A stretch of DNA of 64,000 nt, taken from the NCBI GenBank assembly GCA_013399115.1, contig VXAA01005201.1, forward strand, positions 230,154-294,153. Direction: 5' to 3'. The position numbers and the translations under genes are program-made. Shown here piece after piece: positions 1-12,201 of the stretch. The notes beneath the pieces are model-generated. The model saw nothing but the letters and a program-made list of their open reading frames with translations, was not told where the DNA came from and ran no database searches. The DNA is from Anseranas semipalmata (taxonomy: Eukaryota; Chordata; Aves; Anseriformes; Anseranatidae). Position 1 is the first letter of the stretch, and each line of letters begins with the position of its first letter.

Positions 1-1606
1 ATCCGTCTTCCACTCAAATACAGGACATAAGACTTGCAGACTGCCCATTCTTCTTCTCATGCTGGTGGAGAGAAGGTGGCAGAAAACATACTGTTGGACC
101 ATCTCTGTGGCTTGGGTAAGGACAGCATCAAGGTCTTTGTTCATCTCATCTCAGGCATGGGGGAGCCCCTGCTGCAGTGGACTTTTCTAAATCTGACAAA
201 AGCTGGTCTTTGTTTCTAACATGGAACCACTAATGAGATCTTTTAAATCATAGCAGTAATTTTTTTCTACTAATCCAATGGTTGCTAAAGTCAGGGTTTT
301 TCCCATTCACAGGTAATTTAGCCCTCTGATAAACTCTCAGTAAGATTATGTTGTTATTGCAGTGCTATGATTTCTATGTGATTTTCAGGTACCTTTCATA
401 TTTTGATTGATAGGAAAAAGCCTGAAAGATTATTTGGACGTTGATAAAACAGTAAAATCGATACACTCAAAACGGCTGGAATAGCTCCAAACTTAAATAA
501 AAACAAATTATTTATAACAATTCCCATTGTTTAAGTATATGTAGGTTAAAAAATTTTATTCAGTATATAACTGAAGAGGCAGTTAGGGAGTGTGATAGCA
601 AGTTAAAAGTTATAAGTTTCACATATATTTATGCACTGGTCAACTATCATTTTCTGTATAATATTTATCTCTGTCATAGCTCAGAATGTATATGTACTCA
701 TATGAAAACATATGTCAACCAGCATAAAAAGGCATTACAAGGTAGTTATATGTAGTCCTTTGAGTTTTGGAACACTCGCAATGTACACCATGACATATCT
801 TAATCAAATTTTGATGTGGAAAGGAATTTTGCAAGGATGGAGTGCAAATATGATTATGTAATAAAAGAAACAATATTTTCATAAGCTCTAGCTGTACTCT
901 ATCATGACAGTCCTTATGACAGTCTTCTTTGTATGGATAGAATTAAATACCTTTGTTTCAAACTTTTTTTGGGGGTATTGTTTTTAATAGTTTGGTCAGT
1001 GATATCGTCAAAGGTTTCCCTGGCAATGATATTTTATTCCACAGTGCTGAGCTGTACCTTTTAGTTTTATGCTACTTGATTTCACTGGATGTGCTCTCTA
1101 GCCTTTCAAGTTTATTTGTATTGGGCAAGAAGCCAATGGTGTTAATGCATGGAAACCAGGTAGCTGTCAGGACTACTGCAGCAGCATGTCTAATTTTGTT
1201 ATATTAAAGCTGTCACAAAACATTAAGTAAGAGATTATATGAAGTACGCATAGGACAAATAGTTTATAATATAATAAACTAATAAAGTTTTGAACAAGAT
1301 AAAACATGATCCTTTTTATGATATTTTCCTCTTTTTTTTTCTGGTTTGCTCATGTTATTCCCCATTCTTTTCTAAATAATTGCTGAAAATCTGAGTTGTG
1401 AACCTCTGTCCATCTGTTTACCTATTTATACAAATTTATATTTAAAGTTTTTTTCCATGCCATAAAGATCTTTTTTGTAGTTCTGTTTCTCTGCGTATCT
1501 TTCTAATGCTTACAGGGAAGAAACTAACTTTGATGACCTCAGTATACTATGCCTACAACAGTGAAGTTTTAATCTTGCTTGGGTCCTTCAGATGTTGCAG
1601 CAATAC

Positions 1607-1622
1607 AAAAAAAAAAAAAAAA
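1607..1622. repeat. A16 homopolymer
   Basis: Uninterrupted run of A. No retroposed body with a recognisable 5' flank lies next to it, so it is listed as a simple repeat and not as a retrocopy tail. Confidence 0.95.
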
Positions 1623-2934
1623 TCATAAATGGAGGTACTTCTCTGGCCCTAGAGTGGCACAAATACATTTTTAGCTCCATTTTATGAATAAAATATTCAT
1701 CAGTAATAGAGTGTTATGCCATGCCCATTTCAGAAAATAGAAGTTACAGGAAACAGTACATTCTGGCTGAGGAAATCTGGAAATGCAAAGTGCTGACTTG
1801 ATAGCCAAGATGTGACTGGTGTACAGATTCCCTAAGATGTCTCAAGAGGTAGCTTTTCTCTCTGGAGCAATAAAAATCAAAGCTTAGAATAAGTAGTTGC
1901 AGATCTATCTATATGTGAGAATGCATCTAGATATCAAGGAACTTACCTATACTATCAAGTTGATTTGGCCATCGTTTTGTGCCAGTCCTCCTGCCTGGTC
2001 ATTCACATCTCACATATATTAGTTCTCATGCAGGAAGAGTGGAGTAAGGAGAAAGGCCAGGGGAAAAACCCGTTACAGGTTTGAAGACTGTCAAGATCCC
2101 CCACGCATGTGGCTTTAGGTCCAGTCCAGTACTTCACCATTAAAAGTAAAGACACTTTCAGTGCAGAAAGTGGTTCACAGCACCCATCTGTCTGCTAACT
2201 ACTACTCCTTCCATCTTAGTAAACTAACTCAGGTATTCAGAGATTGTGAATAAACTTTCTGTCCTCCCACAAAAGCTATACGAAATAGAGACTGTGGTAG
2301 GGTGTTTGCTCCTGACTCACTGTTGTGTTTTGCTTTTGAATTTAACATGCAGATTTAGGCTGATTAACCATGATCTGAGCTATGACAGGGTCAAAGACAT
2401 ATGGTGGCACATGAAAGGACAGCTGCCTACACAGTTTCAGTGAGACAATGTTTGCAAGAAAGACCCCAACTGTGGCAGTGTTGCAGACCTTTCAAGGAGG
2501 TCTCTGCTTCTCTCTGTTCTCTGAAAGGCTCTCTCTGCAAATTTTTGTTAACCCTCAAACAGTATTGTTCTTTCCTTGATTCACTGACAGTTTCTTCCTA
2601 GGTTTTCTTGCATTTCAGTTCAGAAAGGAGCTTTTTCAGTTCAAAGCTTGTTCAAAGATTGTGCTGTTCAGCCTTACAGCAATGAGGGGGTGGAAATAAT
2701 GTTGGTTTTTCTCCTGCTATGTAAACTGTGGTTAAAAAAAAAAAAATGTGCTAGCCACCACTTGCTTTTTTTCTGAACCTTAAATCTGACAATATCTGTT
2801 GTATGTACTGTGAGAAAAAGGAGACTAAAACTATACTGGAACATGATCTAAGGAATAATTTGTATAAATCCTATTTCATGTCATGCTGTCTTCACTGGAA
2901 GGATTCTGGAACCCAGGAAACAGGGAGTAAGAGG

Positions 2935-2950
2935 AAAAAAAAAAAAAAAA
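2935..2950. repeat. A16 homopolymer
   Basis: Uninterrupted run of A in a purine-rich context (AGAGGAA before it, GAAAAGG after it). Confidence 0.95.
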
Positions 2951-5583
2951 GAAAAGGAATTTTTCTCCCTGATCTTTCCATCAGTTCCCTGATACTAGTA
3001 TTGGCTAAGAGGCAGCAGCTCACGATGGAGGAGTGGTGATCAGTGCAATTTGCTCTAATTATTCCTGCCTGGGAGAGGTGAGACAACCCAGACTGCCAAA
3101 ATGTGACCCTGGTGCTCCCCAGGGGATGTCAAACTGGAAATGCCATAATGTAGAGCTTGGTTATAAAAATGGGAAGGGGATTCAAGAATGCTCAGGTGGA
3201 GATCTCTGACCTGTAACTAATGTTCCGCAGTTTCAGTCCTGATCAGACTTGGTACACCTATGGAATACCTATGGCACCAAGCTGCTCATACAGATTCTTA
3301 GTAATGTGAAGGTGCAAAACTAGGTAATCTGGGAAAAGATAGTAAAAAATAGGTATCTCTAAAATTTAGACACCTCTAGGATTGTTAAGCTTGTTTAAAC
3401 TAAGATTGTTTAAGATCATTGGTACTGGCTCAATGCTTTTGAGTTCAATCTCTGCACAAGAACCCTTTAATTGTGCAGTATTTAGAAATGCATGGCTGGA
3501 GTTCATTGGTTTTGTAGAATTTCTGGAAAAAACCAGAATCCAGAGTCATTTCAATTTACCTGCTTGGTTTCCATAATAGTGTCCGTACAGTATTATCTGG
3601 ACCATTATTAATCACATCTATATATTTCTTTTTAATTACTTTTAAACAAACTTTTAATGAAGACTAGACATCTGGAAATAGAAACTACAGGCTTGGAAAA
3701 CATACTCAGCTGTACTCATTTAGGTGAGTTATTGACATTTAAACTGAATTCAGTAACACAAAAATGTTTCTGATAATGCAGATTTCAGAAATTAGCATCT
3801 ATCAACGCTACAATGAACCTGGTACAAAGAATCACCATACTTTGTTGCTGAAATAGTTAACAAGTAATTTGGCACACTGCTGGGAAGTAATTTCTCTTAT
3901 TTGAGTTGGGCTAGGGCTGGCATTCAACCTTGAAAAAATATTTCATTCAAAAATCTGTTCCTAGACTTTTATATTTAAAGGAATTCATAAACTGTAACAA
4001 AGCCATTTCAGCTGAAGTATTGAAATGGAAAAAGGTACTTTTCATCCTGTATTCATCTGCCATTGTAGAAATTCAGAAAATTCTTTACATTTTACTATCA
4101 AGAAAACTACATAAGTACTAGTCTTGTTTAGAAGAAGACTCAGTGGGTATTATACAAGACTCTTGACAGTTTGTTTCCTTCAGGTACCATGATTTTACAT
4201 TTGAATTTGACCCAAGTGATGTGCTGAGAAGTGTTCAGCTGATAAAAAACAGTCTTCTGTGAAACTGTCATATTTTTGGCTCATTTTAATAGGCAGTAGT
4301 TTCATGTCAAAGAGACACTTCACATTTGTTACAATTGGCAGCATGTTTTTTTTAAGAAGATATAAAGCCCTGATTGGAGCAAGCTTGTCACCAGAGATGC
4401 AGCCTCAAGCCCTTACAGTCATACAAGCCCTCTGCAATTTGCTTAGCAGGAAACTGGCACGAAAATTGTGCCACTGAACTAATGAGAAAGAAAAACTCCT
4501 TGAAGTCAGTGCAATTTTGGATACCCTCATGTTAACCATTCAGATGGAGACCACTGCGTGACCTTCTCTATTTCATATGGAGGTTTTAGTCTGATCCTCC
4601 TCAGAGATGTGTTTTATGCAGTTGTGTCATTTACCTGCTGTTTGCCATATCCTAATACTGTTTTTGTTATTGGTCATATTCAAACAAATTCAAAAGGCAG
4701 AATAGTGGTGGAAAACTTAAGGAAAATTGTTTCTGTAAATTTCCTGAAAATCAATGTAAACAGAGGAGAGATCCAACTCAGAACTCCTGCTGAGCAACAA
4801 GTATTACACACTCTTCTTGGCAGCAGGCTGTTGGCCAATTGGCACAGGAGCCCTGGCCAGCTAATCAGCCTGCACAAAGCTCAAGACTCGCTGTAGCATG
4901 AGCTGCTACTTGTGAGTGAAGGTATCCCTGGGACTAGGGAGGGAAATGGAGTTACTGCAGTTAGAGGATAAGAGTGAAGGGATTTATGTGACAAAGGATA
5001 CAAACCTATGAGAAATCAGGCTTTGTTAACTGCATTGCACACCAACAACTTTGTTTTATCTAGACCTAAATTTATTATAGTAGAAGGAAGCTTTATAAAT
5101 GCTGTAATAAAAGGAGTGTGTAAATTGAAATATGCTGGATATAATTGCTGGGTTAGTAGTGAATGATTTATAATTATATTAAGAGAAAAATATTCACTTG
5201 TATTACATAATAATCCCTATATCCAGGTATTATTTCTAAAAACCTGTTTCAAAATCGCATAGGTAAAACTCAATCTGAAGCCTTCCATAATGAGTTAAAA
5301 GCTGTCTTGCAGGGGACATGGCTTAGAAGTATCTTGTATTTGTTAGATATTATGAAGTCAAAAAGGAACTTCCTTTGTACAAAGTTTGTAAGGAATGAAA
5401 TGTGCTAAGAGGACAGTGATAGAAATCTGCAGAGGCAACACATTCAAATATTCCTATGTAAGCAAATATTCCCTGCAAGCCCTTTTCCTGCAGAGTCATT
5501 GCCTGCTGTGGAAGCTGTTTGGGCACATAACTCAGGAAGAATCACTGCAAGTCACTGCCACTTGGCAAGGCCGGAGGGTCTAG

Positions 5584-6252
5584 CTGGATGGCAGGAATTC
5601 TGTGGAGAAGGACTTAGGGGTCCTGCTGGACGAGAAGCTGAGCATGAGACAGCAGTGCGCGCTTGCGGCCCGGAAGGCCAACTATGTCCTGGGCTGCATT
5701 AAAAAAGGGGTGGCCAACAGGGAGAGGGAGGTGATTGTCCCCCTCTACTCTGCTCTGGTGAGACCGCACCTGGAATACTGCGTGCAGGCCTGGGGCCCCC
5801 AGCACAAGAAGGGTGTGGAGCTCTTGGAACGGGTCCAGAGGAGGGCCACTAAGATGATCAGAGGGCTGGAACACCTCTCCTATGAAGAAAGGTTGAGGGA
5901 ACTGGGCTTGTTTAGCTTGGAGAAGAGAAGGCTCCGGGGAGACCTCATTGCGGCCTTCCAGTACTTGAAGGGAGTGTATAAACAGGAGGGGGAACGCCTG
6001 TTTACACACGTTGATAGTGATAGGACAAGGGGGAATGGTTTTAAACTAAGACAGGGGAGATTTAGGTTGGATATTAGGAGGCAGTTTTTCACTCAGAGGG
6101 TGGTGAGGCACTGGAACAGGTTGCCCAGAGAGGTTGTTGATGCCCCATCCTTGGAGGCATTCAAGGCCAGGCTGGATGTGGCGCTGGGCAGCCTGCTGCA
6201 GTGGTTGGCAACCCTGCCCAGAGCAGGGGGGTTGAAACTAGATGATCTTTAA
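5584..6252 (+). pseudogene. CR1 ORF2 C-terminal remnant (post-RT domain)
   Basis: The frame is uninterrupted for 222 codons and ends at a natural TAA. It begins with the [12 protein letters not shown] segment, continues through [20 protein letters not shown] and [20 protein letters not shown], and ends with the [20 protein letters not shown] block near the C terminus of CR1 ORF2. This region lies downstream of the reverse transcriptase active site, so no catalytic motif is present. The copy has no frameshift or nonsense change, which argues for a fairly recent insertion, but it lacks the 5' part of the gene and cannot be functional. The first in-frame GTG at 5,602 is not a real start; the frame simply continues to the truncation point. 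Family assignment is very secure. The exact CR1 subfamily cannot be fixed by eye. Confidence 0.93.
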
Positions 6253-6272
6253 AGTCCTTTTCAACCCAGGCC

Positions 6273-6327
6273 ATTCTATGATTCTAAGATGATTCTATGA
6301 TTCTATGAATCTATGATTCTATGAATT
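6273..6327 (+). repeat. CR1 terminal microsatellite, ATTCTATG units
   Basis: About six imperfect copies of an 8-bp unit, with AAG and AATC variants between them. The terminal repeat is part of the CR1 3' end recognised by the element's reverse transcriptase. Most copies in this window have only two or three units, so this one has probably expanded. Confidence 0.9.
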
Positions 6328-9300
6328 TATCTACACTGTAGCTTTTGGAACAGAGGTGCCTGCAGTCTTTCTGAATCTGTAATGTGCTTGCTAGTGTATT
6401 AGAAAGTAGAGATATGTCCCCAGCCCTCTTTCCACCATCCTTTCTGAAGTCTGAAATAAAACCTTATTAAACTCAGGAGTCATAGCCATGAGCTTCAAGG
6501 CGTTGCTCTGTATAAACACTTGCCAAAACTCTAAAGCAGATATTTATTGCTATCACATATTTTGTGATGGTAATCCATTACACTAATTCCTCCTCAACAT
6601 TAAAACAGAAATAGGACCTCTTAATGTTAATATAACCTTTAGTCTTTATTAACATTTAATGTTAAATGTTGTTAGTAGGTTGTTAGAATCACATACACAT
6701 CTGCATAAAATCACTAGGAGTCTTTTCATTATCTTCCAGGATGAGATGATGAACTGCTGAAAAAGGAGGAAAGAGTAGCTATGGATCTCAAATTTCACTA
6801 CACATTAAAAAATATCTCCCCCACCAAATACATAAAAAAACAATGAAAACTTAGTAGGTTGGCTGATCAGATAATACTCCTGTAAGCTTTATTATGAGCT
6901 TTGACTGAATTGATTTCAAGACTAAGATTTGCAGGATACAATCAATAAACTGCTAACGACAAATTCAGAAATTTCTCTTTATTATTTAAACATCACATGA
7001 CTCAGTTTTCATTAGTGAGATAGCTGTTTCACTTAAAATGTGCTAAACGCTGTAAATGTGTATTTTATTGTTAATCTTATTCAATTATTTTTTTTTAATC
7101 TTAATTCATTTACCTGTTAATTACTTAACAAATAATATGCAGTGAAACGAAGAATGGGTGTTCAGACAAAATGGCTTATAATACCTGGCAAAATTCCCAG
7201 AAATCAAGCCATTTCACATTCTTGATGCACTGCCAAATATGTTTTTGTTGTCTTCCTCCCTCAGTATAAACAAACATGGTGGTGGCGGCTGGAGGGAAGC
7301 CGGAAGGGCTTGGGGTCGGACTGGCTTTGTCCATGTCTACAGTGCATCTCCACCCCCTGCTACTTCCAAATGCTTCTGCAGATCTGATTTCCCACACTAC
7401 AGTTGCGTAAAGGAAGTTTAAAAGAGCTGCATGTATACTTCATAGGAAGGTAATAAGGCATTGCAAGACTAACCTTCACACTTCGCTCGTCTGTCAAGGG
7501 GGTCTCCCCTTCCCAACAATACCCCAATGTTTTGGTAGGCAGGCTCCAGCCCACTTAGCCAGCGAGGAGGCACGGGTGGAATGCCAGGTATGTCTACAGA
7601 GCAAAGTAGTGCAGGCAGCCTGACGCCAGGAGAGAATAGGCAGGTACCTATTGAGTTACAGGATTTCTACAAATCTAATCCATGTGTAATGTGAGACTTA
7701 TTACAGAGTCAGCCTCTGCCAGGGCTGTGAAAAGTCTGGGGATATGAACAGCCCCAGAAACAATGATCCCAGTTAACTCATTGCAACCCAACATCAGATG
7801 ACCAAAACTAATGCTCTTTTATCCTTGTAATTCATTTCTTGAGCAGTGATTACAAGCTGTATCTTATCAAGTATTTAATAGCAAATGGAAGAAAGTACTG
7901 ATAAGACTCTGGGTGACATTGTATCTACTGCAACACTGCGTATTCTAATGAGGGTAATGTTTATTGACTGTTACGAAGAATATAAGCAAATTAAGTAAGA
8001 GAATTTAACGTGGGAAAATTTTTCATACATGTGAAACAATAAAACCATTCTGAACTGCTAATAATACAGAGAAAATATTCAAGTGTTTCCAAATCTTGCT
8101 ATAATTAAAAGACTCCTTGCTGATTTTGGGGGGTACATTGGGAATAAACTGCAATATTAAAAAACTATGACTATCTGATACATCTGTGGTAACTTCTTCG
8201 GTCACTATAACAGTGGATAAGAGCTATGATAGAACATCTACTTATTAGGCATCATTTTAGTCATGCACCTCTGGCATTATGTGTTCTCAGTTAATAAAGT
8301 CTTTCCACCACTTGATATTTTACCTAACTTTGTCAAATAAGTAAGCACAGCCTTTCTCAATCAATTAACTTTTAATTTGGATGTTGTTGACCATAAAGAC
8401 GAAATTAATTTCATATTGTGGTTAACGAATGCTCACATTTCCAGAAATGATCTGCAGTGGTTCAGGTTGTATTTGAAAGCCAGAAACTCAGAAACGGTAA
8501 AACATGATATTGAATCCACATTCATAGCTGCACCTTGCAATAGACTAGTGATTTTGTTCCTTTCCTCAGGCTGTGGAGGCTAACATGACACTTTTAGAAA
8601 AGGTCAACTGCTATGGGGTCTGATATTATCAGTTCATCAGTAATACTCATCTGGCTATTTACTGACACATATATTCTACTCTAGCAATCAAAAGTAAACA
8701 AGGTTTTGGAAGAATAGCAGCCCAGTCATAATAGAAGTTGAAAGCTGGTTCAGGTTAGCATTAAGAATGATTATTTTGCCCAATTTGTAACCATTTTGTG
8801 ATTGATAAAAATCAGAACTTTAGAGATAATTTGTAATTATGAGTTTCTCCTTGCTACTAGAATTGCAATGTAAAAATACTTTGCTGATTGGTAGAGGGAT
8901 TGGGCATGTGGAGAATACATTTTATATTTGATATATTTGACACAAGTGATGTGAAAAATGTATGTCTCTTATTTTCCATGGTTCACATAATCTGAGATCT
9001 CCTGTACCTAAAATTGGGGAAAATGGACAGAACATAAGGATTTCAAGATGTCTAATGATAAAGTATGAAACCTAAACATTGCGTTAGCTACCTGGATGCC
9101 TAATGCGAACACCCTCTTAGACCAGACAAGAAAAAGAGCTTAAAATCTGCAGGAGCTAACATTGTAGTGCTCTCTGTTGAGCACAAGGTCCCAGTATGGA
9201 TGTGATCAATGCTTTGAGGAAAGCAAAGTATCTCATAACAGGTTTCACAAGAGCTACCATGCCGTGGAGGATGCCATGTAACCCATCCAGTTGGAAAATG

Positions 9301-9660
9301 TGAGTTTACTAAATCCCTGTCAAGGATAAGTCTTTGCTCAGTTCTAGCTGGACAACTCACTTGTGCTGTACAGGCTGGAAACATATAGTCAGCTTCCCAC
9401 TTGTTAAAAGATGAAACAAGACTTATTCATTTCACTATTTCTGTTCTTGGTCCTGTCACTAAAGCTAAGCATCAAAAAAACATCCCTCATAAGTAGAAGC
9501 CTCCACAGATCTTAGACCATATGTAATCACAATCAAAGTCTGAACAGAACATGAAATTTTGGAATATCATTCTCTCTGCTTAGGTACAGATCCATCCATC
9601 TCAAACAGAAAGAATAAAGTTACTGGTTTGATTAACAATGTTATGTATTTCCTCCTGACC

Positions 9661-9675
9661 AAAAAAAAAAAAAAA
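9661..9675. repeat. A15 homopolymer
   Basis: Uninterrupted A run directly after CCTCCTGACC. No retroposed body was recognised beside it. Confidence 0.95.
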
Positions 9676-11433
9676 GTAACGAGATATAAAAGCAATGCTA
9701 CTTCTTGATGCTTATCTTGTAGTAGTAAATGCTGGTATATTTGTTTTCTTAAAACTTACTACATTATATCTCTGTAGGAACTTTTAAGCCCATTTGCTGG
9801 AGATCTGGACAAAAGTTGATGCTTCACATTTAGGTTGTTATTTGAGGTCTCAGTTTGCCTAGCCTTCTTCTTTACACCTCCTTTTGATTAGTCTTATCCC
9901 TGCTTAACCTCTGTGGTAGGTAAAAAGACATTGTTAATCAATACCTACATTGTGTAGGCCCCTTAAAAATAGCATTCAAAACCTCAAAAAACAAGAATGT
10001 ACAAGGTAATCTACAGTAATCTTTTCAACACTTGGAATGCTTTTGATTGGAATGATAATGCAGCTGGAAAGGTAGCAACTTCTAAGACAGTTTTCCTGAA
10101 GATATAAGTACATTTAACGAATGAGTGGGTTTGTCTGTTCTATTTTAAAGCAGCGAAATGGAGAATTTCAGCAACCTCAACTAATAGGCTCCTCCAAATG
10201 TTACTGTAAACTGTTGGCAACTGCTGGATTTATTACAGCTTTGTTTTTCTGTTATTCCACAGCAGGTGTCTATGAAGTACAGTGTCCAAATCTTTGCAGC
10301 TAAATGGATAAAGATTTTTCTGCATACATTACTCTTTAACACATACAAAAAAGATTAACTTATTAACACATGCTTGGTTATTTCCCACTTAAATCTAGAA
10401 AATCTAGCTTTCCCAGACATCACTTGCATTTATGTAAGTCATATTCTGTCTCTCTCTATATATATATTTTTCCCTGTTGGAGATCAACTTTGTAACATTT
10501 TCATACTGATTTAGCACCAGTCTTTAAATTTAGGTAAAGTTCCATTACGCTAACATTAACTTGTGAGCAAATGTGTCCAGCTTCCTTCAACCCTATTATT
10601 CACATGTGCATTGTTCATAAACACTGTCCATGCTAATTGTTTAAATTTGGTATCACAAAAGATTTGCAAAATCATGTTTCTCAACATATTGAAAACATTG
10701 TTTTCATACCTATGTTTAAAAAAATTCTAGTTTCATTCTGAAAGAAAAATGTTTGTAAGAAATTTTCTTTTTTTCCTTAAGATCTCTAAAAGAGATTTAG
10801 AAACTGGTTTTCTATTCCTAAACCTCTTGCAAAGACATAAACGATAAATCTCTTGCATGTTAATTTCCAACCCACACACATTCTCTTTCCTGAAAGCTTC
10901 TGGAACCTTTCAAATATGTACAAGATAATTTATAAATAACTCATCCAAGTACTATTTAAAACACACATGAGGAATTTGGCTCAGTGACTATTATATGCTA
11001 TTTATTATATGCATGTATGTAAACACATTGTTTGGAAAAGGTGCATGATAGTCAGGTCAGTGAAGCCCTTGTAAAGACAAGAGAAGGGCAACTATCCCTG
11101 TGCTGGTGAGCTGAAGTAGCCATCTACTGAGAAAGAGGTACTGGTAAAAGTGAAAGCCCAGTTAGGGGCTGTTCAATTCCTGACCACTGTTTTGTGCTTT
11201 CCAGGAAATGTATTGAGTATATCAACGTAAAAATATTCAGACTAAGCTGGTACAGAAGCTAGGAATTTTGTTGTACATTTTCTATCCATCAATCTTTAGA
11301 GGCCTTTGAAAGCTAACTAACAAGCACAAGCCGTTTGTCAGCTCATTGACCATTTCTTGTAAGGATATCTGCACTTCACTAGAAAATGCTTACTTGTCTG
11401 AAAAGCAGACTGGAAAACTTTAAAAGTTATACT

Positions 11434-11457
11434 ATTTATTTATTTATTTATTTATTT
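11434..11457. repeat. (ATTT)6 tetranucleotide microsatellite
   Basis: Six perfect ATTT units ending in CCC. Simple repeat of ordinary vertebrate type. Confidence 0.95.
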
Positions 11458-12153
11458 CCCAAATTCATGTTGTATTTACAAATTTAAGGGATGAGTTATT
11501 ACTTTGCAAAGCAGGCAACTAGCTGGAAAATATTTTCTGACCAGTTTTCTTGATTCCTCACCAAAAACCTTAAGGTCAAGGCTCAGGTTCTACTTTGGAC
11601 CCTTTCTGGAGAACAGCTAACACAAACTAGCTGGTTCTACAACCATCTCAAATACCCAGTCTCTTTCCTGGTCTACTGCTTAGAAGAACAGAGCTCAGTA
11701 TCTGCTGACAAACTGAGCTTGTGTCACAGCCTGTACTCAACCTGTCCAGACTGTTCCATGTCAGCTGACTTGCCTGGTGTCCCCAGATCTGTGTTCTGGA
11801 GCTCATGTTCAGGTGACCTCTTCATGGAGGCGTGGTGGTCCATGTGGATGGATGGCCAGTTTGTTTTTGAGAGTGGCCTTCAACCTGCCCAGCTTTAACT
11901 GCTTAACTGTACACAGTAGCTAATATTTAATGTCCCAGTTCACAAGTCTGCTATTGCTGACAATTTTTTCTGCCTTACTGTTGGCAGAAATTTAGGCTCT
12001 CTGGGAGTTTCTCTCCCAGCAGTGAAACCAAAGACTGAGGATCAGTGCCAATGTTCACAAAAGTATGCTGTTCTGTTTTGTGTGATTCAGTGAAGTTGCC
12101 ATTGAAATGCCTGAGAAATATGTTTTCTACATTATGCTACACATGGCTTTAAT

Positions 12154-12201
12154 TAAAAAATAAATAAATAAATAAAAATAAAAATATAAATAAACAAAAA
12201 C
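12154..12201. repeat. A-rich AAAT/AAATA simple repeat
   Basis: An imperfect array of AAAT units interrupted by A runs, ending in AAACAAAAAC. It directly precedes the CpG-bearing block at 12,290, but there is no evidence that the two belong to one retroposed unit. Confidence 0.85.

Larger units (their letters stand above)
1..5569. other. AT-rich unique DNA, no gene recognised
   Basis: No open frame here resembles a known protein. The frames are short, overlap on both strands and have ordinary AT-rich composition. The stretch contains two A16 homopolymers, annotated separately, and an A-rich run near 2,735. A 48-codon frame on the minus strand is open from 144 to the left window edge and could continue outside; it is unidentified. 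A 112-codon frame at 4,558-4,896 on + is also unidentified and is treated as chance. I see no transposon ends and no RNA gene. Confidence 0.6.
5570..6327 (+). mobile_element. CR1 LINE, 5'-truncated, 3' end complete
   Basis: This is a non-LTR retrotransposon of the chicken-repeat-1 family. The sequence shows the C-terminal part of ORF2, then a 3' UTR with the CR1 motif for GGTTGAAACTAGATGATCTTT, then a tail of ATTCTATG-type repeats from about 6,273 to 6,327. About 3.5 kb of a typical full-length CR1 (ORF1, endonuclease and most of the reverse transcriptase) is absent, which is the usual 5' truncation of this family. The exact 5' junction is uncertain: clear homology starts at 5,584 and may reach back to about 5,565. 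The tail is longer and more variable than in the other copies here. No target-site duplication is obvious, as is normal for CR1. Confidence 0.96.

Noticed and set aside
4558..4896. 112-codon plus-strand frame
   Set aside because: No recognisable domain, a minus-strand frame of 65 codons overlaps it, and no clear splice or promoter context. Chance is likely.
5614..6092. Minus-strand frames of 131 and 70 codons across the first CR1
   Set aside because: Shadows of the CR1 ORF2 remnant on the other strand.
7270..7640. GC- and CpG-richer patch taken for a CpG-island promoter
   Set aside because: Too short and with too few CpGs by eye; no adjacent gene start recognised.
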